Source: Phoma sp. XZ068 | Lineage: Eukaryota > Ascomycota > Dothideomycetes > Pleosporales > Didymellaceae | Direction: 5' to 3' | DNA length: 64,000 bases | NCBI GenBank assembly: GCA_004835665.1 | Contig: RBKR01000026.1 | Span: 930,001-994,000, forward strand | Part shown: piece after piece, positions 30,154 to 40,628 of the stretch | Position numbering within the stretch: the stretch's first letter is position 1 | Layout of the letters: each line of letters begins with the position of its first letter | The notes under the pieces: generated by a model | The model's input: only the letters and a program-made list of their open reading frames with translations | Told to the model about the DNA's origin: nothing | Databases searched by the model: none | Translations under genes and position numbers: made by a program

Positions 30154-31519
30154 TTACATTACGGAGCTGCGTATCGTGCTTATGAATGTCTCAACATCAG
30201 CCAGAAGAGCCTGAGGCTGCTCCCAGGCAGCAAAGTGCCCACCCTGGAAGCAAAGTATCTTCGTTAGCGTTATATTCCACGTGAGTACAATGCAAGGACA
30301 TACCTTGTTATGAGTCGTATGTTGGACGAGGTTGGGAAATGCCTCGGATGCCCAAGCTCTCGGCAGCATCAACACCTCACCGATGAAATGAGAATAGCCT
30401 AGTGGTTTCTCTTTACTCGTTTCCAGCGCGTTGAAGCTTGAGATTCCCCGATAGGGATATATACTTTGTGGAAATGATGATGTGAACCAGTAAAGGCTCA
30501 CGCTACTTAGCAGTTCGTCTATTGACAGTTGCTCATCTGGCCATTCCAGGATCTTCTCCCCGATCCTGCAGTCGTTAGTCTCGGACAAGAGGGTTTCCAG
30601 TGTCCAATTTTGTGCTTACCAAGCAAGTAGAGCTAAAGGGCTGGAGGAAATTGCCAATCCAATTGTCGAAGGCCGAGTGCCATGTTCGAGAGCGTAGGCG
30701 TTGCCTGTGGCCCCCCAAGCTTGCATCCGCTCCAGACATCCAAGGTCCTCAGGCGTCAGCTGATCAAAACTTCCATCGAAATCTCTCAACGCGAGGAAAT
30801 TGACTGCACGTCGTCAGTCACAATGCTCCAGGCATGAAATGTTCAGTTGGGTGAGAGGTCCTCATACCGTGAGCTGCTTTACATTCTTTCGCCTCTTTGA
30901 GCATAATTAGCGACAGCATAGACCCAATATCGCCTCCTTGTGCGACATAGCCTTCGCCGAACCCGAGGGAAACCATTAGCTGGTTCAAAACTTGCGCAGC
31001 AGCGCTCATTGTGAACTCCTTTTGGTGGCCAATTTCCGACGAAAAGCCGTACCCGGGCAACGACGGGACGATCACATGATATGGTAGAGTCTTCGGTGTG
31101 TACTTCTCGTACAATAGAGCCAGCACAGGGAGAAACTCAAGGATCGAGCCGGGCCAGCCATGCATGAAGATTACAGGCACGGCATCCAGCTTCGCAGAAA
31201 AGAGACCAATGAAATGGACATCTAGCGGTCCGTGATCGATGCTCTTTATTTTGATCTTGAAGTTGGGAAACGAATTGATTCGTGCCTCCTGCTGACGCCA
31301 ATCAAACGTATGTAGCCACCGGTCCTTCGCATCGATGAGCCAATCGCGTGATATCCCAAACCTTCCATCTTTCTGCTCATTGTACCACGTCTTGGGTGCA
31401 ATTTCGGATAGCTTGAGGAGAGTCTTAAATCTTTCGATGCTGTGTTCGGGGATCGAAATTTGGTACGGCTCTGGCTTGCCTGGAGTGGCATGCGGTATGG
31501 TGGAGAAGGGAGAAGCCAT
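30154..31519 (-). CDS. Epoxide hydrolase (EHN domain plus alpha/beta hydrolase), 395 aa, four exons
   Basis: Enzymes of this family open epoxides to diols by way of an Asp-ester intermediate. Exons are 31519-30868, 30803-30620, 30565-30304 and 30243-30154, and all junctions are in phase with GT...AG introns of 54-64 bp. Residues 15-125 are the epoxide-hydrolase N-terminal domain (PF06441 type), with KTWYNEQKDGRFGISRDWL and FDWRQQEARIN. Residues 120-124 are the HGWPG oxyanion motif. QGGDIGS carries the nucleophile Asp197. The cap and acid-loop region spans exons 2-3 (GATGNAYALEHGTRPST). GGHFAAWE near the end supplies catalytic His369. The length matches microsomal-type fungal enzymes, and there is no N-terminal signal. 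The frame upstream of 31519 is leader. A detoxification or secondary-metabolism role is likely; the natural substrate is unknown. It lies tail-to-head downstream of the zinc-finger regulator. Confidence 0.9.
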
Positions 31520-32649
31520 TGAGCGACCACAATAGTTGTCGCGGTTTGGTGACGTGAAAAAGAAGTTCAGCGATATCTGAAAAATAGTGATTGCGAAAAG
31601 ACTCACGCAAAATTTATCGTAAATACTCGATTCATATCTATATAGACGACGGGGCCCGTGGAGTCCGAACTTCACTTCTCCGATTTACAGTATCTGGAAT
31701 GAAATGCCAGTCGGCCCGTTGCCTTTCTGGAACTGGACTGGCCCGGTGTTGCTGCGCGACTGGACGAAATTGTCAGCATCGCATATTCGTGAGGTTCTGT
31801 AAGTAGCCAATGAGGCCGAAGGGGTTGAGGAAAACGCGTTTGGCCTATTCACGGGGTCACTCAGGGAATGATTTTGTTTGCAAGTCGATACACTGCACAT
31901 TTGGAGCTAGATCTCCAGTTCGGAGGGATGTGCCAAGCTAACTAAGTTCGGGGTCGAAGTGGGTTCATTCTCGGGATGGGTTCATTACCGAAATGGGTTC
32001 AAGGCCGACGCATGACCTATTGCTGACCATGACTCGTTGCTAATGTTGGTAGCTGCGTCAATGCTTGATTGTGAGCAGGCTATGATAAGAGTCTCCAACG
32101 AAAGACAACAATGCCTGCGGTGTCATTGGGAAATGGACCAAAGCCAGTAACGAAGCCGGTGTAGTGAAGACGTCAGAGACGTATAATTAGGTCCGCAACG
32201 TCGCCAATTGCTAGATTTTTCCCTTTCTTGCCGCATTTGCGACAGTGAATTGTCACTCAATCTCGTGCTTTCTTCAGTTAAGCGTCTAACTTTTGTTACG
32301 GCAGAGTTGATATGAAGCACTTATGGGTTTTGACCGAGAGCCTCTGTGCAGTATAAAAACATGTGAAATACATAGCTTATACATCCCAGAGCAAGAAGGG
32401 CTATACCCCAGTGCTCTATACGTATAAAAGTTGTTTCATCCAATCTCATACAAGATCAGTGGTCCAAAACACTTATCGCCTGAATACACATTCCCAAGTC
32501 CCTCAATTCTTCCGCACTTATGGAGTCATAAACGTTGACGTTGATTGAGATGGACTGTTGCGGTATTCACGCTTGACTCAAGTCCCTTGGCTACAGGCAC
32601 ATGTATGGTGACCGGCATCGTACTGCATTGACGCGAAAACTTTCATAGC
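31520..32649. other. Spacer with a short imperfect repeat
   Basis: About 1.1 kb between the hydrolase start and the regulator's stop. The word atgggttca, or a close variant, occurs three times between 31957 and 32006 (spacing 17-19 bp). No credible gene. Confidence 0.4.
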
Positions 32650-34765
32650 CTATTCAATGTAGTCTTTGTACCTCCGAATAAATTCATGGAGGTCTTTCGC
32701 AGAGTCTGAGGGGATGGGATGCATGTAACGACAGCTTTGGTCTCTTGATTGTCCGATCCTGAGGATCAGCCTCGCCAGCCACCAGTATTCTCCAGCATGC
32801 CTCTCAAAACCTTTGCGTGACTGTAAACTGTCTTCGCCATTTTTGTTCATCATGTCCCATAGATCTTTCCATCGATCTAGGGCGCGTAGTATGACTTCAA
32901 AAGTTGCTGATGCTAGGTAGTTCATCCTCGAGGTCATGACAAGGGACTGTAGCGCTGCTGGGATCAGCTGCAGGCCCATCAACCATGACAGGCAATACGT
33001 ACCGCAAACGAGCATCAGCATTTCCGTTTCCGTCAAATGCTCCGCTGCCTGAGCTAGAGGACTTGACGTAGATGGGAAGAGCAGACGCGGCACGAGTTCC
33101 GACAATGTGCATGTTGGCGGCCCTAGAGGTTGCTCCAGGCCTTCGCGCTCGAACTCTAGCGCTGTCTCCGCTTCAAACAACTTTCCAGCACATGGGATAT
33201 CTCCAGTCATTTCAGAGATTGTTACCTGTGGGGCCATGTTGAAGAAGACTGCCAGGGTGCTGTCAGTCATGAACGTCCACGCCGCGACCCTGCATCTTCG
33301 GTTAGCAGGACAGACAGAGAACATCAATCAAATTTTGGTACCTAATTCGAACTTCCTCGGAAATGAAATTCTCCCAATTTTCTCCGTCGTTATTTGTGAT
33401 GAAATGCCGGCGCCTGCATGTAAATAGCCCTAATGCCCGCACAGCACCAACCAGAGAGGAAATCCTTTGAAGTCGCATCCGCCGCCTTGTGATTAGGTCG
33501 CTGCTATTGTTCTGTAGAATCAAGAACAATAAGCCTGCTTGGAGGAGTTCAACATTATTATTCAGTTTATGACCTGCTCCAAGTTGATCGAAGACGTATG
33601 CCTCCGAAACATCAAGAAACTGCCGTATCATAATGGAAGCATCGGATGGATTGTATGACATGGATCCGAAGAGAACAATCGTGAGCAATAGCGGTAGCGA
33701 AACCTTTTGAATGTCGAAGGTTGCTCGATGGAGGATGGGAAATTGATCGTGGAAATAATGGAAGAACCCCCAAACGAAGTGCCGAATGTTGGCCACTGTG
33801 AACGCGGCGCATGCGAGGGCTGCGTCGAATTTTGCCTGTACACCACTGTTGCGCCTCTGCATCGAGCGTTGCTGGGCAAGTAGCTGAGATACAACCTCTC
33901 TTGCACGGATCTCTAAAGCGGACCTTCCCTCTTCATCAGACGCAAGACAACCTCTCAGACGGGGTAACGTCTCCTCAATTTCTTCCCCGGGCGGTAAAAG
34001 TGGAAAGCAGAATTGCATCAAAGAAAGGTCGTCTGCGCCCAAGTAGAACTGATCGTGTGAGGTACCGGGGTCTTTCAAGTAGAACAGTGGGGCCTGGGGG
34101 TCAACGTTGTCTTCTACAGTGTCGAGATTAATGACTTCGGCGGCAATTGCTGCAGATGGACGGTAACCTGAAGGATCTGTAAAGTTCAAAAGAAAATCAA
34201 TAGAGATACGTGCACCGCCGCCGCCAACACAAGCATCGTGTTCACCAGTTCTTTTATAGGTTGAGCGTGCATCCACCTCGATGTGAGATTCAGCGTGTGA
34301 AGTGCTGAGGCGGAGCCGTTCATAGGTGCATCGTGTGCTACCCAAACGACAGCGCATGCACGGTTCTTTAGCATCGCACGAAAGCTTGCGTTGTGAACAA
34401 CTGTCACAAGCTATCCGTTTTCTGCCACGCTTCAAAGTAGGCAGAATGACCTCATGACCTCGAGTAGAACAATTTTGGAGGTGTCGTCGAGCGAGGTCCC
34501 TGTGCTTCCGTCAGCCTCGACCTGGTTCTGATGCAAGGGGCAACGCACCGCCTCGAAAATTGTGCATGGCAAAAGGGGCAGGTTAATTCTTGTCTGCCAG
34601 AATCTGATTCTCGTAAGCAGTGAGCCCCAACGTCGTGGCTGTTGGATGCAAAGGGCCCTTACGTGTTGCTTCGTGCCGGCGCAGATGGCTATTGGTTGAG
34701 TAGGCCTTGCTGCATGCCGCGCAGCGATACTGGCCTGAAGGAGCTGTTCTGAGTGGAAGAGACAT
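32650..34765 (-). CDS. Transcription factor with two C2H2-type fingers and a Zn2Cys6 cluster, 651 aa
   Basis: Exons are 34765-34663, 34603-34549, 34499-33342 and 33289-32650. All three introns are 49-59 bp, and every junction keeps frame. Finger 1 (exon 1 into 2) is C15-x2-C18-x12-H31-x3-H35. Its last His codon is completed across the first intron (HEATHSGRQ), which fixes that splice choice. Finger 2 is C43-x2-C46-x12-H59-x3-C63, of C2HC type. The Zn2Cys6 cluster starts at C84 (C-x2-C-x6-C-x5-C-x2-C-x6-C) behind a basic KRGRKR. A fungal-specific regulatory region follows (FHDQFPILHRATFD and onward). This finger combination is a known fungal regulator class acting in the nucleus. It is divergent from the RAD30-like pseudogene (358 bp between starts) and upstream of the epoxide hydrolase on the same strand, so it may control that gene; that is inference. 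Confidence 0.88.
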
Positions 34766-35123
34766 CTGTTGTGATTTTGTGCTCGCACATGAACCCACAG
34801 GGACTGCGGGTTTTATTCCGCCGAGATCATGGTTTGGGCCCCAGCCTGCTAGCGTCCAATGAAACATGAGGGGGCTCCCCAATCAAGGACAAAGAGCTGT
34901 GTTCGGGCCGACACCACCTTACACCAGCGCTGGGCGGCTAGATATGTTAAGGCGGAGGCTAGAGAGTTCAATCTTTTGCACAGAACATTTTCCTGTGATG
35001 TTAAGCCCTGCAAAGACTCTTGTGAGCGAGTACGCACCAAATAGCCACATTCGCAACTTGTCGCTATCGTCTCACGATGTGCTGACACAAGCATCGACGG
35101 ACACCCACGTCCAAAGGGACAAG

Positions 35124-36849
35124 ATGGACCGCTCAAGATATAGCTATCGCTACCTGAATCAGCTTGGGAGGTTCTCTCCCATTTCACCACTTCGGGTAAT
35201 CGCATTAATCGACTTCGATGCGTTCTACGCACAGTGCGAGACAGTGAGGCTAGGACTGTCGCCCACAATACCACTAGCTGTTTAACAGTGGAATGCCATC
35301 ATCGCACTTAACTATCCCGCTCGCGAGTGTGGGCTCAAGAGAGGCGCGTCGGTAGAAGAAGCAAGGAGACTTTGTCCAGAGATCGTTCTGCAAGCATGTC
35401 GCAACGTGGAGAGAAGGCGAAACAACCTGGGCGTACCGTCCAGACTTCGCGGAGCACGCTCACGTAGACAAGTCCGCCTTGGACCCGTACTGTCTCCGCT
35501 CCCTAAAGGGTTTCGAGTTCATTCGAAGCTTGCTACCGGATGACCCTGTGCAAAGAGTTGAAAAGGCTAGCATAGACGAGGTCTTCCTCGATCTGTCAGC
35601 CCTGGTACACAGAATCCTGATTGAACAATTCCCACAGTTGTCTGAGCAGAGAGTCGATCCTGAAGACTCACTTCCTCTACCTGGCTCTTCCTCGCCACTG
35701 GATTGGGAGGATGATCACATTGTGGACATTGAGAACACAGATCCCAGGAGGCCTGATTGGGATGACATAGCACTCAACATTGGGGCAAACATTATTCGCC
35801 GCATTCGAAGAGCAATCTTTACTCAGTTTAAGTATACATGTTCTGCGGGTATTGCGCGCAATAGGACACTGGCCAAACTTGGTGCCGGCTTCAAGAAACT
35901 GAACCGACAAACCGTGATAATCAGCAGAGCTGCTAGCGGATTCCTTGCAACCCACAAAATAACCAAGATACGCGGTTTCGGAGGCAAACTCGGCCTACAA
36001 GTCATCAATGCGTTTGGCTCTGACAGTGTAGCTGAAGTGATCCGCGTTCCACGTGGAGAAATGAAAGCTAAATTGGGCAACGAGCCTGGCAGCTGGGTTC
36101 ACGATATTCTTCAGGGCAGGGACCTAAGCACTGTGACCTCGCGTGTTACAGTGCAGTCAATGCTCTCTGCAAAGACATTTGTCCCAAACTTGAATAGCTT
36201 TGATCAAGCCCTGAAGTGGCTCCGGATTTTCTCTGCGGATCTGGTGAGCCGTTTGAACGAGCTGCATGCGGATTACCCTCGCCAGCCATCCACAGTTGCG
36301 CTCCACCACCACATAAGCGGCCGTTCCGGGCCTACCCGGTCGAAGCAAGCCGTCATCCCTTCAGGCAGTACGATTGACGAGTTGACCTTTTTCACTTGGT
36401 CGAAGGACTTGCTTCGTCAGATCTGTAACGAGAGTCCGGCCTGGCCTTGCGCTAGTCTCTCCGTCAGCATCTCAGGATTCCAGACTCTTGTAACTCATAA
36501 CCAACGAATTACATCATTCTTCACCAAGAAGAACATCAATGGAAAGCGCGCAAGTCATGCTTGCACTAGGGACGTGTATGAATCACGGGACTCAAAGCGG
36601 GCTCGACTATGGAGTGACCACAAGATGCCTGAGGAACACACTACCTTGGTATGTGGATCCCAGGCCGACCGCATAGCTGGGGCTGTCACAGTCCGTTTAG
36701 AAGACTTGGAAACCGACCATTCTGCTGGATATTGTTGTCCGCGGTGTAGTAGAAATATTCGCGCCCCGAGAGTGCTTGAGCATCTAGACTGGCATACCGC
36801 ACTTAGCCTGCAAGCGTTGGGAGTTGGCAACACGAGCTGGGACTCGTAG
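35124..36849 (+). pseudogene. RAD30: DNA polymerase eta (RAD30), pseudogene
   Basis: Pol eta is the Y-family enzyme that copies past UV photoproducts. Traced in order: LRVIALIDFDAFYAQCE (catalytic Asp), PLAV then TAA at 35283-35285 where the family has Gln, QWNAIIALNYPARE, and EEARRLCPEIVLQ. A one-base insertion near 35393 shifts the frame. HVATWREGETTWAYRP and DKSALDPY then follow in the new frame, which stays open to 36849. Later blocks are intact: EKASIDEVFLDLSAL (palm acidic pair), FKYTCSAGIARNRTLAKLGA, SMLSAKTF with the little-finger region, and a UBZ-type finger (CCPRC...HLDWH) near the C-terminus. The nonsense change CAA to TAA is a C-to-T change at CpA, the RIP preference. The normal Cys-free PN in GAGFKKPN is LN here. 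The working gene is presumably elsewhere. Confidence 0.9.
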
Positions 36850-38400
36850 TACAGGCGCGTCCGAATCCTTAGAAGAATGTATAAATATCACCAGATTCCC
36901 TTGTTTACGATATTACGTTGAAGATACAGGCCCGCTATTACTGCAATGACCTTGAATATACCGCCCACCGGAGACCGCGGAAGACTGTGCACTCTAAAGT
37001 GGAACGAACTAAACGTACATTAGTGCAAGCTGCGAATGATGACGCAAACAACATGAATCATGCATTGTGGTGTGCTAATTGGGAACCCGGGAGGTTCGCC
37101 ACTCCTGGTTTTTGCAAAGGTGGGCGTCTCTGAAACGATATATCCTGCAGCGAGGTCAGTATGAGCCCGAGGAAAAACATTCTCGCTTCAGAAACTAGGG
37201 AGGGATATTTTGCCCGACGGAACACTAGAAAATTTTGTGTAACATCATCAATCGACACCATGTGAGTGGAATCATTGAGCGCAAAGAATTTTAAAAGCAT
37301 GCCCTCTATTCCTTCTGGCCAGCTAGAACGCTCGTGAAAATGGAACCATCAAGGGACATAAGGTGTCGTTACCTCGAATCCGAGACGTGTGACTCCCAAA
37401 AGCGATACATGACTTCATGTGTGAGCACAGGACTTACGTAGGATAAGTGATGTTCGGCTTTTAGCAGCATCTAGTCAACTACCTTCCAACCACACAGCTC
37501 TCACGGGAGTTCGAGCGAAAGACAAGGACAAGCGTCTCGTTTGCGAATTCGCATAGGTGAAAGTCAAATGCAGGAGGCAGAAACATGTGAGAAGAGCCCT
37601 CCGCTGTCAATACAAACACCATATGATTGAACTTCTCCACCGCTTCAATACCACTTCTACACCAATTCTACACCGCTTTTCGCCACAGTAGAACAAATCA
37701 GGACTCCAGACACAATTGTGTGACAATATTGTTTCTCTCCGAAGTCAGCGGTAGATAACACCGTGGCTGCTTGACCCATTTGGAGCCAATTTGGAGTGGC
37801 AGCAAGTGATAATTAGAGTGGGGTCACATCCCCAAAGATGCAGCCAAGGACCAATATAAACTTAATTATGGCAGATTTAATGCGGCACCATTCCACGTAC
37901 ATGCTGATCCACTAGACCCTCTTATTGCAACGGTCTCTACTAGGGGCGATGCGGGGGGGGGGGGGGTTAAGGCAAGCCGCTTCGTGGGGGTAGTGCCAAG
38001 TTAAACTAGACATGACTAATTGTCTCATAACAATTGTGGATCGTGGAAAGGGAGCTACGAGTCCTGACATATGCATGATACAAGAGAATGTTGTACTAGC
38101 GCGGAGAGAGAATGCTCTAGTGCGATCCGTCCAAGCTCCATGATGCCATGAATCTTTAAAGAAAAATTTCTGAGCAGCCGAACATTCGAGAGGCGGTGCG
38201 CCTTGCCTCATGATTGATCTAGTCGGGTCATCAAATGTCATCATTCACCAGATGGAGATGAGGCACATTCGGTCTAGTTTCAGAGTAGGCCGGCTCCACA
38301 GAAGCACCAGACGAGTTAAGCGGTGACCCTCACGGCTAGTATCTACTGCTGTGATATGGCCGTCGGTCCGTCATGTGCACAACAGCATGGGTGGAGACCT
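36850..38400. other. Spacer before the catabolic-type cluster
   Basis: About 1.5 kb without a credible gene; a 110-codon minus-strand frame at 38244-37912 crosses a poly-G tract and is not convincing. It contains a 14 bp G run at 37953-37966. Confidence 0.45.
37953..37966. repeat. Poly-G tract of 14 bp
   Basis: Uninterrupted G run after gcgatgc. Length is likely unstable or error-prone. Confidence 0.9.
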
Positions 38401-38408
38401 GTCTCAGC

Positions 38409-38415
38409 TATAAAT
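38409..38415 (+). promoter_or_regulatory. TATA box of the PRISE-like reductase gene
   Basis: TATAAAT lies 89 bp upstream of the ATG at 38498. A C/A-rich leader without upstream ATGs of good context follows. Confidence 0.5.
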
Positions 38416-38497
38416 TGCGCAAAGTATCTCCTGTCTCCAGCGCATTACCACTCGCAATCCTTCAATAAATCAGTCTTTCAGTCAGAGAACCGCAACT

Positions 38498-39844
38498 ATG
38501 ACTTCCTCTATCAACAACAGCTTCAAAGTTCGCCACTCCGGCGTTCATTACAGTTTGCCTACCTATCCCTCTATTCGTGGTCTCACTGCCATCGTTACCG
38601 GTGCCACCGGAATCTCTGGATGGAACACGATTCGTAGCTTGCTTGACTCTCCAGATCGCTGGACGAAGATTTATACCATCTCTAGAAGCCCTCCCGAGAA
38701 AGAGTTGTTGGACTTACTATCGCCTGAGCAGCAATCTCGCATCCAGCACTTGGTCATTGACTTTTCCAGTGAGCCAGAGCAGATAGCTCAGTCGCTAAGT
38801 ACAATACATGAGCCCAGGACCTATGTTTTCTTCTACGCGTATATTCAGCCAAGGACGGAGCCACATGAAAAAGTATGGTCAAATACCGACAAATTGATGA
38901 AAGTGAACAAGAAATTATTTGCTTCTTTCCTCGAAGCACTGGAGATCGCGAACATGGTGCCAGAAAGGATTCTCTTACAGACTGGGGGAAAGAACTACGG
39001 TCTGCAAATTGGTAGGACACCCCAACCTTGTGTGGAATCCGACCCCCAGCCACGACATCTGGATCCCAACTTTTACTACCCTCAAGAGGATAGTCTAGTA
39101 GACTACTGCAAACGTCACCCCCAAACCTCATGGAACGTCATTCGCCCTTTTGGTGTGATGGGGTCGGCTTTAAAGGCGCAGATGAGTGGACTGTACCTCT
39201 TCTGTGTCTATTCTGCAGTCCAGGCGCACAAGAAGGAACCGCTTTACTTTCCTGGAGATTGGTCAACATGGCAGGGTCCAACTCCACTATCGACTGCTCG
39301 CTTGACAGGCTACCTTAGTGAATGGGCTGTACTGAACGATAGCTGCAAAGATCAGGCCTACAACTCGGTCGATTCAAACGCGATGACATTTGAGCGGCTT
39401 TTCGCTGAGCTTGCGCGCTGGTACGGTAACGAGAAAGGAGCTGCAGCTCCACCGGAAGATCCGTCAGGGTTGATGGCGGCAGAGCTGAAAGGAGGGAAGC
39501 AATGCCCTCTTGGGCATGGCCCTCCTCTAGTGACCAGATCCAGCTTCAAGATGCTCGACTGGGCCCAGAGACAGTGCAACAAAGACGCTTGGAGAGAAAT
39601 CATGAAAACCTTTGGAGGAGCAATAAAGAGCAACCCTTTTGATGAAGCCGTTGTGAAGGAGAACTTTCAATTGCTCGATATCTATTTCTCCGTTGTAGTC
39701 ACTGTGAGTATGGCAAAAGCACGGAGGCAAGGATGGACGGGTTTCGTAGACACGATGGAGGCCGCTTTCCAATCGGTCAATGAGATGGCTGTTATGGGGT
39801 TGCTACCCCCTCCTGTGACCGGCAATGGTCGTCCCACAATCTAA
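38498..39844 (+). CDS. PRISE-like short-chain reductase (atypical SDR), 448 aa
   Basis: The PRISE group (progesterone 5-beta-reductase / iridoid synthase-like) uses NADPH to reduce conjugated enals and enones. Single exon. Residues 28-45 form the Rossmann start, IVTGATGISGWNTIRSL, with the glycine-rich TGxxGxxG loop. YTISRSP supplies the cofactor-selecting basic residue. The family-defining NFYYxxED motif is present as NFYYPQEDSL (about residue 190), where the first Tyr region replaces the usual YxxxK. WNVIRPFGVMG follows, and the length fits fungal members (about 400-450 aa). There is no signal peptide, so it should be cytosolic. It stands at the left edge of the 38.5-50.7 kb gene group, transcribed toward the AtuA gene with a 784 bp A/T-rich spacer. 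A role in reducing an unsaturated carbonyl intermediate is inference. Confidence 0.85.
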   Translation: MTSSINNSFKVRHSGVHYSLPTYPSIRGLTAIVTGATGISGWNTIRSLLDSPDRWTKIYTISRSPPEKELLDLLSPEQQSRIQHLVIDFSSEPEQIAQSLSTIHEPRTYVFFYAYIQPRTEPHEKVWSNTDKLMKVNKKLFASFLEALEIANMVPERILLQTGGKNYGLQIGRTPQPCVESDPQPRHLDPNFYYPQEDSLVDYCKRHPQTSWNVIRPFGVMGSALKAQMSGLYLFCVYSAVQAHKKEPLYFPGDWSTWQGPTPLSTARLTGYLSEWAVLNDSCKDQAYNSVDSNAMTFERLFAELARWYGNEKGAAAPPEDPSGLMAAELKGGKQCPLGHGPPLVTRSSFKMLDWAQRQCNKDAWREIMKTFGGAIKSNPFDEAVVKENFQLLDIYFSVVVTVSMAKARRQGWTGFVDTMEAAFQSVNEMAVMGLLPPPVTGNGRPTI

Positions 39845-40628
39845 ATGTTCCACGATAGTTTAAGGTTAGCTTACAACAAGAGAATTAGAAAGCGCTATAG
39901 GTTTTCTTAAAGTATCTAGCTGGCTTGAGACAATGTAAACTTTACTAGCCACTATACTCACAAAACTATTCTACTATCAAACCTTTTTAGCTCTAGATTA
40001 GTTGTTGAACAAGTTTCATATAGAGGTAGTATGACATAAAATAAGTATCATAAGAATGAGTTAGCTAAACTCTTAGAACATAACTCTTTCCGAGATTTTA
40101 ATCAAGTTGCATATGTTTACATAAGTTACTGCTCTAGCTCAAAGTTATATCAAGTAGGCAGGCTATCATCCTCTTCCGGCTGAGTCAGTTTAGATGATCA
40201 AGTAAAATTCGAACTTTCTATCACGCAAGAGCCCGGGCAGTGGCATTCGTGTTCGGTTATCCTATTTGGCTCTATTCTATTATCGCAGCTGCAGGTTCTA
40301 TACTGCGTTAAAGTGAATGTAATAAGCTGATAGCGTCTGTTGCGTGGATAATGTTATCTCATACAGCCAGGGGATTGCAAGTAAACTTCTACAAATTTCA
40401 AGTCTCTAAAACCACAGAACAGATTTTAGTCGTACCTAAATATTGCGTTGTCATAGCTCTATGCCCTGGGACATATTAATTTCCGCACAGTCCTCAATTC
40501 AGGCTGCATAGCCGTGACAGTTATGTCAACCCAGCGGGCGAGGCCACAAGCATCCTTCAAAATGCAAAGCAAACGTAGTATCGCGGACATTATTCTATTT
40601 CTTATAGTACAGCCACGGAAATGTGTAT
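39845..40628. other. A/T-rich spacer between convergent cluster genes
   Basis: About 780 bp, visibly A/T-richer than the flanks (39,850-40,130 especially) with many TA steps. No gene. It could be mild RIP spill or simply terminator regions. Confidence 0.4.

Noticed and set aside
37912..38244. 110-codon minus-strand frame
   Set aside because: Ends across the poly-G tract and has no protein-like character.
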